Shown here piece after piece: positions 34,955 through 44,373 of a stretch of DNA of 64,000 bases. The position numbers were made by a program, and so were the translations under genes. Origin of the DNA: Cellvibrio fontiphilus_A. Its GTDB lineage: Bacteria > Pseudomonadota > Gammaproteobacteria > Pseudomonadales > Cellvibrionaceae. Where the stretch lies: NCBI RefSeq assembly GCF_042646205.1, contig NZ_JBHRTF010000003.1, forward strand, positions 124,001-188,000. Reading direction: 5' to 3'. Under the pieces are notes generated by a model that ran no database searches, was not told the DNA's origin, and was given only the letters and a program-made list of their open reading frames with translations. Each line of letters begins with the position of its first letter. Position 1 is the stretch's first letter.

Positions 34955-37900
34955 ATGCTGATTCTGCGTGGCGCTCCCGCTCTTTCCAGTTTCCGTACTC
35001 AAAAACTCCTAGCTACCCTCCAACAGCGCGTACCGGCGGTGATGGGTGTCAGCTCTGAATTTGTACATTTCGCCAACTTGTCTGCGCCCTTGAGCACTGA
35101 GCAAGAGCAAGTATTGCAACAGCTTTTAACCTACGGCCCTAAAGTCGAGGGCGAAGTGAATCACGAGGGTGAGTTATTTTTGGTGGTGCCACGCTTGGGC
35201 ACTATCTCTCCCTGGGCATCCAAGGCCACAGATATTGCCAAAAACACTGGCTTGGCAGCGGTAAAACGCGTTGAGCGTGGTGTTGCTTATTATGTGCAGG
35301 GCGCTATTACCGCTGTTGATCGCGCGGCTATTACTGCCATATTGCATGACCGTATGGTGGAAACCGTATTTGACAGTCTAAGCGCTGCCGAGCAGATCTT
35401 CGCCGCCCAAGAGCCGGCGCCACAAACCAGTGTGGACATTCTGGGTGGCGGGCGCACAGCACTTGTTGAAGCCAACAAATCACTGGGTCTGGCTCTGGCA
35501 GAAGATGAAATAGATTATCTGGTAGACGCCTTCCAAACCCTCGGTCGCAATCCGGTCGATGTGGAATTGATGATGTTTGCCCAGGCTAACTCTGAACACT
35601 GTCGCCATAAAATCTTTAATGCTTCCTGGACTATCGACGGTGTTGAGCAAGAGCGCAGCCTGTTCAAGATGATCAAAAACACCAACGAATTGGGTGGCGA
35701 TAACGTGCTTTCCGCCTACGCCGATAACGCGGCGGTAGTTGTTGGTCACGAAGCAGGGCGCTTCTATCCAAATCCTGAAACTAAAGCTTACGAGTATCAT
35801 CAAGAGCCAATTCATCTATTAATGAAGGTAGAGACTCACAACCACCCCACCGCAATTTCGCCTTTCTCGGGTGCGGGCACAGGTTCTGGTGGTGAGATTC
35901 GCGATGAAGGTGCGGTAGGGCGCGGCTCCAAACCTAAAGTGGGTTTGAATGGTTTTACCGTGTCTAACCTGCAAATCCCCGGTTTTGAACAACCTTGGGA
36001 ACTTTCCTTAGGAAAAGGCGGCTACGGCAAACCAGGTCGCATAGTGACGCCGTTGGACATCATGATTGAAGGCCCACTGGGTGGTGCGGCGTTTAACAAC
36101 GAATTTGGTCGCCCGAATATCTGCGGTTATTTCCGTACCTTTGAAGAAGATTTTGACGGTGAGCGCCGCGGTTACCACAAGCCGATTATGCTCGCTGGAG
36201 GTTACGGCAACATCAAAGCCGAACATATTGAAAAACCGCCCTTTAATGCCGGCACCAAGTTGGTCGTGCTGGGTGGCCCAGCGATGCTGATTGGTTTGGG
36301 CGGCGGTGCGGCCTCCTCTATGGCATCGGGTTCGTCCTCTGAGGATTTGGATTTTGCCTCGGTGCAGCGTCAAAACCCGGAAATTGAACGCCGCTGTCAG
36401 GAAGTTATCGACGCCTGCTGGCAGCAGGGTGAGCAAAACCCTATCGCCTTTATCCACGATGTGGGCGCGGGCGGTTTATCCAACGCCTTCCCTGAATTGG
36501 TGAAAGACGGCGGTACTGGCGGCAAGTTTGAGCTGCGCAATGTGCCTAACGACGAACCCGGTATGAGCCCGCTGGCGATTTGGTGTAACGAATCCCAGGA
36601 GCGCTATGTTTTGGCGATTAAACCGGCTGATCTGCCACGTTTTGAGGCTATCTGCCAGCGTGAGCGCGCGCCTTATGCGGTGGTGGGTGAGGCGACGGAC
36701 GAGAAGCATTTGCTGGTGAACGACAAGCACTTCGACGCTAAACCGGTTGACCTGCCCATGTCAGTATTATTCGGCAAGCCGCCCAAAATGCACCGCACCG
36801 CGCAAGCGCACAAGGCAGCGCTGGTGCCTTTCTCTACCGAAGATATCAACATTAATGATGCTGCCGAGCGCGTGTTAAAACACCCGGCGGTTGCGAGCAA
36901 AAACTTCCTGATCACCATTGGCGACCGCTCGGTGACCGGCATGGTGGTACGCGATCAAATGGTCGGCCCCTGGCAGGTGCCAGTGGCGGACTGCGCAGTC
37001 ACTACCGTGAGTTACGACAGCATCAAGGGTGAAGCCATGAGCATGGGTGAGCGCACGCCGCTGGCGCTGCTGGATGCTCCCGCCTCCGGCCGCATGGCGA
37101 TTGCTGAAGCCATCACCAACATTGCTGCGACGCGCATTGAAAAACTCTCTGATGTAAAACTCTCGGCTAACTGGATGTGCGCCGCTGGCCACAAAGGTGA
37201 AGACGAAAAACTCTATCGCACCGTGCAGGCAGTGGGTATGGAACTCTGCCCGGAGCTGGGCATTACTATTCCGGTGGGTAAGGACTCCATGTCCATGCGC
37301 ACCGCCTGGAAAGACGGCGATAAAGACAAGGCGGTGACTGCACCTCTCTCGCTAGTGATTTCCGCGTTCGCGCCGGTAGTGGATGTACGCCAAACCCTGA
37401 CCCCGCAATTGCGCACCGATAAGGGCGCCACTGACCTGATTCTGGTTGACCTGGGTAACGGCAAAAATCGCTTGGGCGGTTCGATTCTGGCGCAGGTATA
37501 CAACCAAATGGGCGATGCAGCAGCCGATTTGGATTCCGGCGCCCAACTCAAGGGTTTCTTTAATGCCATGCAGGCGAGCCTGGCGGCGAATGACATCATC
37601 GCCTACCACGACCGCAGTGACGGCGGGTTGTTTGCCACTATCGCTGAAATGGCCTTTGCTGGTCATACCGGTGTTGATATCAACCTCGATGGTTTGGGTG
37701 AAGATGCGCTGGCGGTGCTGTTCAGCGAAGAGGCGGGTGCGGTGCTGCAAGTGGCGCGCGATAAATCCGCGGCGGTACAGGCGCGTTTCACCGCCGCCGG
37801 CATCAGCCATGTAGCTGTGATTGGTCAGTTAAACGACGAAGACACCCTGCGCATCAGTGCGAGTGGCGCGGTGATTTTTGATCAGGCGCGCGCGGCACTG

Positions 37901-38842
37901 CAGAGTCTCTGGGCGGAAACCAGCTATCGCATCCAAGCACTGCGCGATAACCCTGCCTGCGCGCAATCTGAGTTTGATGGCATCCTCAAGTCTGACCCGG
38001 GTTTGAGTGTCAAACTCAGCTTTGACCAAAACGAAGATGTTGCTGCACCCTTCATCAACACCGGCGTGCGCCCGAGCATTGCCGTGCTGCGTGAGCAGGG
38101 TGTGAACGGTCATGTGGAAATGGCAGCCGCGTTTGATCGCGCAGGCTTCAATGCTGTGGACGTTCACATGAGCGATTTGCTCTCCGGTCGGGTATCGCTG
38201 GAAGCGTTCAAAGGTCTGGTGGCCTGTGGTGGTTTCTCTTATGGCGATGTGTTGGGCGCGGGTGAAGGCTGGTCCAAAACCATTCTGTTCAACAACAAGG
38301 TGCGCGATGAATTCGAGCGCTTCTTCCATCGCAATGACACCTTCAGCCTAGGCGTGTGTAATGGTTGCCAGATGATGTCCAACCTGAAAAACCTTATCCC
38401 CGGTGCTGATCACTGGCCGCGTTTTGTGCGCAACCTGTCTGAGCAGTTTGAGGCGCGTTTCAGTTTGGTACAGGTGCAGGAATCTTCATCGGTATTGTTC
38501 AAGGGCATGGCTGGCTCGCATATGCCGGTTGCTGTGGCGCACGGTGAAGGTTATGCCGAGTTTGCTAACGCCGATGCACTGCAGCGTTGTAATCAAAGCG
38601 GCACAGTGGCATTGCGTTTTATCGACAACCACTTAAACGCCACCGAAACCTATCCGGCTAACCCCAACGGTTCGCCCTTGGGTATCACCAGTGTGGCCAG
38701 TAAAGATGGCCGCGTGACCATTATGATGCCGCACCCCGAGCGGGTATTCCGCGCGGTTACCAACTCCTGGAAACCGGATAATTGGCAAGACGATGGCGCC
38801 TGGTTGCGCCTGTTCCGCAATGCGCGTGTGTTTGTGCAGTAA
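34955..38842 (+). CDS. purL: phosphoribosylformylglycinamidine synthase PurL
   Basis: A 1295-residue single-chain FGAM synthase of the long gammaproteobacterial type, which converts FGAR to FGAM with glutamine and ATP in purine synthesis. It has an N-terminal PurS-like domain, a linker, two AIRS-like halves (VETHNHPTAISPFSGAGTG near residue 292 marks the FGAR/ATP site), and a C-terminal class I glutaminase. The glutaminase nucleophile is Cys1135 (LGVCNGCQMMS), with the His/Glu of MMPHPERVFR near the C-terminus. The gene is complete and of normal length, and is followed directly by a terminator. Confidence 0.97.
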   Translation: MLILRGAPALSSFRTQKLLATLQQRVPAVMGVSSEFVHFANLSAPLSTEQEQVLQQLLTYGPKVEGEVNHEGELFLVVPRLGTISPWASKATDIAKNTGLAAVKRVERGVAYYVQGAITAVDRAAITAILHDRMVETVFDSLSAAEQIFAAQEPAPQTSVDILGGGRTALVEANKSLGLALAEDEIDYLVDAFQTLGRNPVDVELMMFAQANSEHCRHKIFNASWTIDGVEQERSLFKMIKNTNELGGDNVLSAYADNAAVVVGHEAGRFYPNPETKAYEYHQEPIHLLMKVETHNHPTAISPFSGAGTGSGGEIRDEGAVGRGSKPKVGLNGFTVSNLQIPGFEQPWELSLGKGGYGKPGRIVTPLDIMIEGPLGGAAFNNEFGRPNICGYFRTFEEDFDGERRGYHKPIMLAGGYGNIKAEHIEKPPFNAGTKLVVLGGPAMLIGLGGGAASSMASGSSSEDLDFASVQRQNPEIERRCQEVIDACWQQGEQNPIAFIHDVGAGGLSNAFPELVKDGGTGGKFELRNVPNDEPGMSPLAIWCNESQERYVLAIKPADLPRFEAICQRERAPYAVVGEATDEKHLLVNDKHFDAKPVDLPMSVLFGKPPKMHRTAQAHKAALVPFSTEDININDAAERVLKHPAVASKNFLITIGDRSVTGMVVRDQMVGPWQVPVADCAVTTVSYDSIKGEAMSMGERTPLALLDAPASGRMAIAEAITNIAATRIEKLSDVKLSANWMCAAGHKGEDEKLYRTVQAVGMELCPELGITIPVGKDSMSMRTAWKDGDKDKAVTAPLSLVISAFAPVVDVRQTLTPQLRTDKGATDLILVDLGNGKNRLGGSILAQVYNQMGDAAADLDSGAQLKGFFNAMQASLAANDIIAYHDRSDGGLFATIAEMAFAGHTGVDINLDGLGEDALAVLFSEEAGAVLQVARDKSAAVQARFTAAGISHVAVIGQLNDEDTLRISASGAVIFDQARAALQSLWAETSYRIQALRDNPACAQSEFDGILKSDPGLSVKLSFDQNEDVAAPFINTGVRPSIAVLREQGVNGHVEMAAAFDRAGFNAVDVHMSDLLSGRVSLEAFKGLVACGGFSYGDVLGAGEGWSKTILFNNKVRDEFERFFHRNDTFSLGVCNGCQMMSNLKNLIPGADHWPRFVRNLSEQFEARFSLVQVQESSSVLFKGMAGSHMPVAVAHGEGYAEFANADALQRCNQSGTVALRFIDNHLNATETYPANPNGSPLGITSVASKDGRVTIMMPHPERVFRAVTNSWKPDNWQDDGAWLRLFRNARVFVQ

Positions 38843-38862
38843 TTTCTGCACCTGAAACACCA

Positions 38863-38896
38863 CACAAAAAAAGAGGCTTAGGCCTCTTTTTTTGTG
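38863..38896. terminator. rho-independent terminator after purL
   Basis: A 15-bp stem CACAAAAAAAGAGGC / GCCTCTTTTTTTGTG with a 4-nt loop (TTAG), 20 bp after the purL stop. Confidence 0.93.
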
Positions 38897-39047
38897 CGTG
38901 CAATTCCGGCGTATCGACTGCTGATCATCGGTTCTGAGGTTTATTGGCGCTTAGGAGGCACAATTTATTACAGCTATGACGAAGCTGCCTTTGCATACTG
39001 GGTTAATCAAAAACCATGCATAGTTAACAATAAAAGGAGCAGCTGGT

Positions 39048-40109
39048 ATGCGTTTTTCAAAAAGTTTGGCCGTGGCAATCAGTATTTTTCTGGTGTTATT
39101 ACTGTCCGCCTGCGGCGGCAGCAGCGACTTACCCAAACCTTCCATGACCCTGGAATACGAGGGATTGCATGGCCGTATTATCGCTCGTCTATACCGTGAC
39201 GAGCAGACTCTTCTGGCTGCGACGGATAAAGGGTTGTATCGCAAGCAGCAAGGCACAGCGTGGCAATTGGCCGGTTTGGAGGAGCGCGATATTTTGGATG
39301 TCGCCGTTATTGCTTCTGGTCACTATATTGCGACGACAGAATTGGAATATGAAGATGCGTTTGAATATCGCCTGTTTGAAACGCTAAATGCAGGTCAAAG
39401 TTGGCAGGAAATTAACCATAACTTTGGTGGCGACGAAGGCCCGGAGGCTATTTATGGTTTGCATTACGATGCTGATAATCGCGCGCTTTATGCTACCGGC
39501 ATAGAATCGCTAGCGGCATCCTATGACGAGGGGCGCAGCTGGGTTTTGTTGGAAGGTTTGTGGCACGCGTTTGGACAGCGCAAGACGATTGTTAAACGCA
39601 ACCCGGCGACTAACGAGATTTGGTTTGGTGGGCAAAACGCCTTTGAACAGTTGGTACTGCGGGTTTACTCCCTGGATACCGGTGAGGTTCGCGGTTACAG
39701 CGATTTATTGCCTAATCCCAGCGTCATCTACGGTATTCAATTTGATCCCGCCCGCCCTGATTGGGTATTGGTGTCGGGTGAAGGTGGGGTTTTAGCCAGT
39801 GAAGATCGCGGCGCAAATTGGACAACATTAATTGGTGATGTGGATTACCGGTTTTATTTTGATGTGGCTACAGATCCACAGAATTCGAACCGGCTATATA
39901 CCGGTGGTTGGGATAAAAATTGGGACAGTCCACAGCTGCTGGTTTTTGAAGTATCCGAGGATGGCGGCGCGACCTGGAAACAACATAGCTATTCTGACCC
40001 AACATTTTTTGGCGGTGTGCGCAGTATGATTTCTGTGGTTGAAAAGGGTAAAACGCGCGTATATTTAGGGCTGTATCGTGGCGGTGTCATGAAGGTGACA
40101 ATTTTGTAA
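39048..40109 (+). CDS. lipoprotein with BNR/sortilin-like beta-propeller repeats
   Basis: A 353-residue predicted lipoprotein: signal peptide with lipobox LSAC (Cys22), followed by a beta-propeller-like fold. Asp-box/BNR-type turns recur: LNAGQSWQEI, YDEGRSWVLL, EDRGANWTTL and EDGGATWKQH, each S/D-x-G-x-x-W. This occurs in sialidases, YCF48 and sortilin-like proteins, but no sialidase catalytic set is recognised, so it probably binds ligand or protein. AGGAG lies 10 nt before the ATG. It may share a transcript with the next lipoprotein gene. The function is unknown. Confidence 0.75.
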   Translation: MRFSKSLAVAISIFLVLLLSACGGSSDLPKPSMTLEYEGLHGRIIARLYRDEQTLLAATDKGLYRKQQGTAWQLAGLEERDILDVAVIASGHYIATTELEYEDAFEYRLFETLNAGQSWQEINHNFGGDEGPEAIYGLHYDADNRALYATGIESLAASYDEGRSWVLLEGLWHAFGQRKTIVKRNPATNEIWFGGQNAFEQLVLRVYSLDTGEVRGYSDLLPNPSVIYGIQFDPARPDWVLVSGEGGVLASEDRGANWTTLIGDVDYRFYFDVATDPQNSNRLYTGGWDKNWDSPQLLVFEVSEDGGATWKQHSYSDPTFFGGVRSMISVVEKGKTRVYLGLYRGGVMKVTIL

Positions 40110-40187
40110 ATGCATCTGCAGCCCAGTACCTGATGGTTGCAAGTTTACTCTCCCGTCTTCAAGTTCCGAATCAAAGGTAGGTGTGTG

Positions 40188-40877
40188 ATGAAACTATTAA
40201 TCAATAATCCCGGTGTGACACTCTCAGTGATATTTCTAACAGCGAGCCTGCTCAGTGGTTGCTCCATAACCAAGCCCCACGAACAAGAAGCAGCGCGCAA
40301 AGCGGATCAAGCGGGTTTAAGCGCGGTGGAAAAAAGCCGTTTCGATGGCACTTTTGTGGCACCTAACGCGCAGTTTGCCCATTACAAGGCATTACTTGTG
40401 GAACAGTTGGATTTAAGTGAAGTGAAAATCCGCAAACAAACCCCGGAGAAAATTAATGACACACCTTGGGAGTTAAGCGACGCTGATCGTCGTTATTACC
40501 AGGAGCGCTATAGCGAAGCCCTCATGAATAACCTGATTGCCGATGGTCGTTTCACTACGTCATTACAAGCCGGTGCTGATGTGTTGCAAATAAAAGCCAA
40601 GGTCCTGGAAATTGCTCCTTTGGCGAGTAAAGACGATTCCAAAGGTCGCCCCACGATGATGAAAGTGTACAGTGAAGGCATGGGAACCATGACGTTGGAA
40701 CTTACGTTGATTGATTCCACGACGGGTAAATTATTGGCGATTATTACTGACCGTCGCGATTTGGGACGTATATGGGAGGAGAACAACCGGGTCACCAACA
40801 ATATCCAAATCCGTCTGGCCTTTAATCAGTGGTTGCGTAATTTGCGTACCGAGTTGGATCGTTTGTCCGCTAAATAA
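40188..40877 (+). CDS. DUF3313-type lipoprotein
   Basis: A 229-residue predicted lipoprotein with lipobox LSGC (Cys25) and a DUF3313-like mature part (SDADRRYYQERYSEALMNNL, then TLELTLIDSTTGKLLAIITD). The family is exported and of unknown function, in part resembling periplasmic proteins with a repeated beta-alpha fold. The ATG at 40188 has AGGTAGG upstream; an earlier in-frame TTG at 40137 is unlikely. It is followed by a terminator. Confidence 0.78.
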   Translation: MKLLINNPGVTLSVIFLTASLLSGCSITKPHEQEAARKADQAGLSAVEKSRFDGTFVAPNAQFAHYKALLVEQLDLSEVKIRKQTPEKINDTPWELSDADRRYYQERYSEALMNNLIADGRFTTSLQAGADVLQIKAKVLEIAPLASKDDSKGRPTMMKVYSEGMGTMTLELTLIDSTTGKLLAIITDRRDLGRIWEENNRVTNNIQIRLAFNQWLRNLRTELDRLSAK

Positions 40878-40929
40878 ATGCAGCGGTCGCTGCTTTAAAA
40901 CTGCATCAGTCTCACAAGCTGTTATCAAT

Positions 40930-40967
40930 AAAAAAGGGGAAGGTCATTGCTGACCTTCCCCTTTTTT
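40930..40967. terminator. bidirectional terminator between the DUF3313 gene and trxB
   Basis: A 17-bp stem AAAAAAGGGGAAGGTCA / TGACCTTCCCCTTTTTT with loop TTGC, between convergent genes. Confidence 0.94.
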
Positions 40968-40988
40968 TGCGCGTTTGGCGCTGGGCGA

Positions 40989-41939
40989 TTACTGCAGATC
41001 GTCCAAATATTTTTCAGCGTCCAATGCCGCCATACAACCGGCGCCGGAGGAGGTGATAGCCTGACGATAGATATGGTCAGCAACATCGCCCGCAGCAAAT
41101 ACACCGGGAATATTAGTGGCAGTAGCGTTGCCTTCCAGTCCGCTTTTCACTTTGATGTAGCCATTGTGCATATCCAGCTGGCCTTCAAAAATGTCGGTGT
41201 TAGGTTTGTGACCAATGGCGATAAACACACCGGCCACATCAATTTCCTGGGTGGCGCCATCCTGTGTGCTCTTCAGGCGCAGGCCGGTCACGCCGGAATC
41301 GTTCCCCAGAACTTCCTCTAACTGATGGTTCCAAATCACTTTGATGTTGCCGTTAGCGACCTTGGCCATGAGTTTGTCTTGCAGGATTTTCTCTGATTTC
41401 AGCTTGTCGCGACGATGAATCAGGGTAACTTCGCTGGCAATGTTAGACAGATAGAGTGCTTCTTCAACCGCAGTATTACCACCGCCGACTACAGCAACTT
41501 TCTGGCCGCGATAAAAGAAACCATCACAGGTGGCACAGGCGCTAACACCTTTACCCATAAAAGCCTCTTCCGAAGGCAAACCCAAATATTGGGCTGAGGC
41601 ACCGGTAGAAATAATCAGCGCATCACAGGTGTAGGTGTTGGAACCTATCAGCTTAAACGGGCGCTCGGTCAGAATGGTTTCATGAATGTGGTCGAAGACG
41701 ATTTGAGTATCAAAACGCTCGGCATGTTGTTGCATTTGCACCATCAGGTCAGGGCCTTGCAAGTCATGTACACCACCGGGCCAGTTTTCCACTTCAGTGG
41801 TGGTGGTTAACTGACCACCCTGTTGCATGCCGGTAATTACCACGGGTTTAAGGTTGGCGCGGGCTGCATATATGGCGGCGGTGTAACCAGCGGGGCCGGA
41901 GCCGAGGATAATTAAACGGTGGTGCTGTACGTCACTCAT
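40989..41939 (-). CDS. trxB: thioredoxin reductase TrxB
   Basis: A 316-residue low-molecular-weight thioredoxin reductase, which passes electrons from NADPH through FAD and a disulfide to thioredoxin. The FAD motif is LGSGPAGYTAAIYAARA (about residues 12-28), the redox-active pair is CATCDG (Cys136/Cys139 region), the NADPH motif is VVGGGNTAVEEALYLS (about 150-165), and the C-terminal FAD motif is GVFAAGDVADHIYRQ (about 282-296). AAGGA precedes the ATG. In Pseudomonas, trxB lies beside and divergent from ftsK; here ftsK lies 21 kb away. Confidence 0.96.
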   Translation of the reverse strand: MSDVQHHRLIILGSGPAGYTAAIYAARANLKPVVITGMQQGGQLTTTTEVENWPGGVHDLQGPDLMVQMQQHAERFDTQIVFDHIHETILTERPFKLIGSNTYTCDALIISTGASAQYLGLPSEEAFMGKGVSACATCDGFFYRGQKVAVVGGGNTAVEEALYLSNIASEVTLIHRRDKLKSEKILQDKLMAKVANGNIKVIWNHQLEEVLGNDSGVTGLRLKSTQDGATQEIDVAGVFIAIGHKPNTDIFEGQLDMHNGYIKVKSGLEGNATATNIPGVFAAGDVADHIYRQAITSSGAGCMAALDAEKYLDDLQ

Positions 41940-42124
41940 AGTAAATCCTTGATGTTAAACAGAAAAAATGAAGGAAAAAACAAACCCAAAAGGAACCCCA
42001 CGGGGTTTTAATGATGTGGGCATGGCCATTTAATGTGGGGGCATGATAGGCGAATCGCAATAGCGGCGCAAAATTGTCTGGCTCAATCTGCCGTATTAGG
42101 TTTGGCTATTTGCCTCGCGCACAA

Positions 42125-43882
42125 TCATCCCGTGAGAGCATTTAAAACGGACAAGCGATTGCTCCATTCGTTGGCGTTGTGATCGCGCAGGAATTGCTCA
42201 AAGGCGGCGGGCGGCAATGGTTTGGAGAATAAATAGCCCTGCAGCAGGTCTGCGCCATAGTCGCGGCAAATAAGCGCTTGTTCGCGGGTTTCGACGCCTT
42301 CCACCACCACAATCAAATCCAGGCTTTTGGCAAACACAATCATGGCGCGCAATATCCGGCAATCGGCTGGGTTGGTAGGTACGCCTTGCACAAATTTGCG
42401 GTCGATTTTTAATGTGCGTGCGGGCAGCTCTTTGAGGTAGGAAATAGAGGAATAACCTGTACCAAAATCGTCCACGGCTATATCTATTCCATAATCGCGA
42501 ATCATCTGTAATTTCTGGGCCGTGCGCCCGAGGTTTTCGATCAGGATAGATTCAGTAATCTCAAGGCTTACACAGTGCCCCGGTAAACCACATAGATTGA
42601 GGTCAGTAATGATGGCGCTGTACAGGTCTTCATCCGTCAGTAACTGTGCGCACACATTAAATTTCATATTGAACTCATCGTTGACCAAGCCTTGATGTCG
42701 CCATTGGGACAACTGCTTGCAGGCATTCAAGCGGCTGCGCGAATCAATCTCGCTGATCAGGCCAATTTCTTCAGCCAGGGCGATAAATTCATTGGGTGGC
42801 AGTATGCCGCGCTCGGGGTGATCCCAGCGGATTAAACCTTCGGCACCGCAGACCTGCAAAGTTTGTGCATCCACAATTGGCTGATAAAAAAGCACAAAGT
42901 GATCGGTGGGAATGAGCGCGCGCAATTCTTTTTCCATGCGCAGCCGCTCTTCCATTTGTGCTTGCATCGCCGGTGAAAAAAACTGGTAATTGTCACGGCC
43001 ATCTTGTTTGGCACGATACATAGCCATATCGGCCGCTTTGAGTAAATCGCTCGCGCTATCACCGGCTTCGGGGTAGGTGGCTATGCCTATGCTGCTGGAA
43101 ATACTGTGTTCGTTATTGCCCACCATAATTGGCTTGCGCAAATCATCCAAAATGCGCTGCGCCAATTGGCAGATGGCCTCGTGGTTTTCAAAGTTGTGCG
43201 CGAGGATTGCAAATTCATCGCCGCCCAGCCTGCATACCACATCACCCGCGCGCACAACATGTACCAGCCGCTGCGCAACTTCTTTGAGCACCTGATCGCC
43301 GATTACATGACCCAAGCCATCGTTGATAAATTTAAAATTGTCCAAATCCAAAAAAAGTAATGCCAATTGATCTTGTTGGCGTTTGGTGCGCTGGATTGCA
43401 GCGCGCAAACTTTCATCAAAGTAATAACGATTGGCAAGCCCGGTGAGCGAATCATTTTCAGCCAGGGCTCGCAGACGCTGATGGCTTTCCTGTAACTGAT
43501 GCTCCAGTTCGTGGCGCGCACGGGCATGGGTAATCGCGCGGGTTAAATGTTTGTGGGCAATTTCCGATTTAAATAGTACATCCTGCGCACCGGCTTCAAT
43601 AAATTCGCGCTCCAGGTCTTCATCGGCGCTGGCACCGGTAAGGATAATGACGGCGGCATGGTGATTGGGGTGTTTAGCCAGTAATTGCAGCACTTCCATC
43701 CCATCAATATCTGGCAGGCGATAGTCGAGTAGTACCGCATCAAAATCTTCGCTATCAAATTGTTCCAGCCCTTCTTTAGCGGAACTTGCCTGGGCAATAG
43801 TGATGTCCCATTCAGATTTTCTGAATGTGCGAACAATCGCCTGTCGATCCAGTTCATTGTCATCAATTAATAGTAGCTTCAT
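42125..43882 (-). CDS. response regulator with GGDEF and EAL domains
   Basis: A 585-residue REC-GGDEF-EAL protein for c-di-GMP turnover. The receiver has its phospho-acceptor at Asp53 (VLLDYRLPD). The cyclase motif is canonical GGDEF (220-224), with an RxxD inhibitory site (Arg211-Asp214) five residues before it. The phosphodiesterase domain begins near 325; its signature is EGL (348-350) rather than EAL, but downstream residues are kept (EITES, DDFGTGYSS, LKIDRKFV), so it may be active. It is the last gene of a kinase/regulator/regulator operon: the kinase ends at 44366 and the upstream regulator at 43915, 32 nt away. The net direction cannot be decided from the sequence. Confidence 0.92.
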   Translation of the reverse strand: MKLLLIDDNELDRQAIVRTFRKSEWDITIAQASSAKEGLEQFDSEDFDAVLLDYRLPDIDGMEVLQLLAKHPNHHAAVIILTGASADEDLEREFIEAGAQDVLFKSEIAHKHLTRAITHARARHELEHQLQESHQRLRALAENDSLTGLANRYYFDESLRAAIQRTKRQQDQLALLFLDLDNFKFINDGLGHVIGDQVLKEVAQRLVHVVRAGDVVCRLGGDEFAILAHNFENHEAICQLAQRILDDLRKPIMVGNNEHSISSSIGIATYPEAGDSASDLLKAADMAMYRAKQDGRDNYQFFSPAMQAQMEERLRMEKELRALIPTDHFVLFYQPIVDAQTLQVCGAEGLIRWDHPERGILPPNEFIALAEEIGLISEIDSRSRLNACKQLSQWRHQGLVNDEFNMKFNVCAQLLTDEDLYSAIITDLNLCGLPGHCVSLEITESILIENLGRTAQKLQMIRDYGIDIAVDDFGTGYSSISYLKELPARTLKIDRKFVQGVPTNPADCRILRAMIVFAKSLDLIVVVEGVETREQALICRDYGADLLQGYLFSKPLPPAAFEQFLRDHNANEWSNRLSVLNALTG

Positions 43883-43914
43883 GCAAATTAGATCTCCGGG
43901 TTTTAACGCCAGGG

Positions 43915-44373
43915 TTACTGTTGGCTATCGGGTAATTCGATCACGCGCCAATAGTGATCAAGCAGCCCAATCACCTGCATAAAATCGCTATCCATGCGCT
44001 GTTTAAGTAAATAGCCCGCCACATGTTCACGGTAGGCCGCCAAAATATCTTCATCAGATTTGGATGTGGTCAGTACAAACACTACCGCATGGGTAAGTTC
44101 CGGGTCTGCGCGCAACACTTCCAAAAATTCTATGCCATTCATGCGCGGCATATTGATATCCAGCAGGATAATGTAAGGGGTAGGAACATCGCCATTACGC
44201 AACATTTCAAGCGCTTCCAAACCGTCTTTGGCGCGGTAAAGCGGGTTGAGTAGTTTTAGCTTGTGCAGTGCACGGCGCAGCGCGGTAGCATCAATGTCGT
44301 CGTCATCAATAATTAACAAACTCACGGTTTTAAACTGGCTCAGGTGTAAATTGGGGTAGGGTTTATCACTCAT
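43915..44373 (-). CDS. single-domain response regulator (Rcp1-like)
   Basis: A 152-residue protein consisting only of a receiver domain: acidic pocket LLIDDDDID near residues 19-27, phospho-acceptor Asp in LLDINMPRMNG near 75, conserved Thr/Ser in VFVLTTSKSDED, and Lys in YLLKQ. The type with a large 'TSxxDxD' loop resembles regulators paired with phytochrome-like kinases. The ATG at 44373 overlaps the kinase stop by 8 nt; a longer frame to 44472 is rejected. It probably takes phosphate from the adjacent kinase and passes the signal on, or competes with the REC-GGDEF-EAL protein. Confidence 0.88.
   Translation of the reverse strand: MSDKPYPNLHLSQFKTVSLLIIDDDDIDATALRRALHKLKLLNPLYRAKDGLEALEMLRNGDVPTPYIILLDINMPRMNGIEFLEVLRADPELTHAVVFVLTTSKSDEDILAAYREHVAGYLLKQRMDSDFMQVIGLLDHYWRVIELPDSQQ

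Noticed and set aside
41991..42012. Small AACCC/GGGTT hairpin between trxB and the GGDEF-EAL gene as a terminator
   Set aside because: The stem is only 5 bp with a 4-nt loop and the T tract on the minus strand is interrupted; too weak to call.
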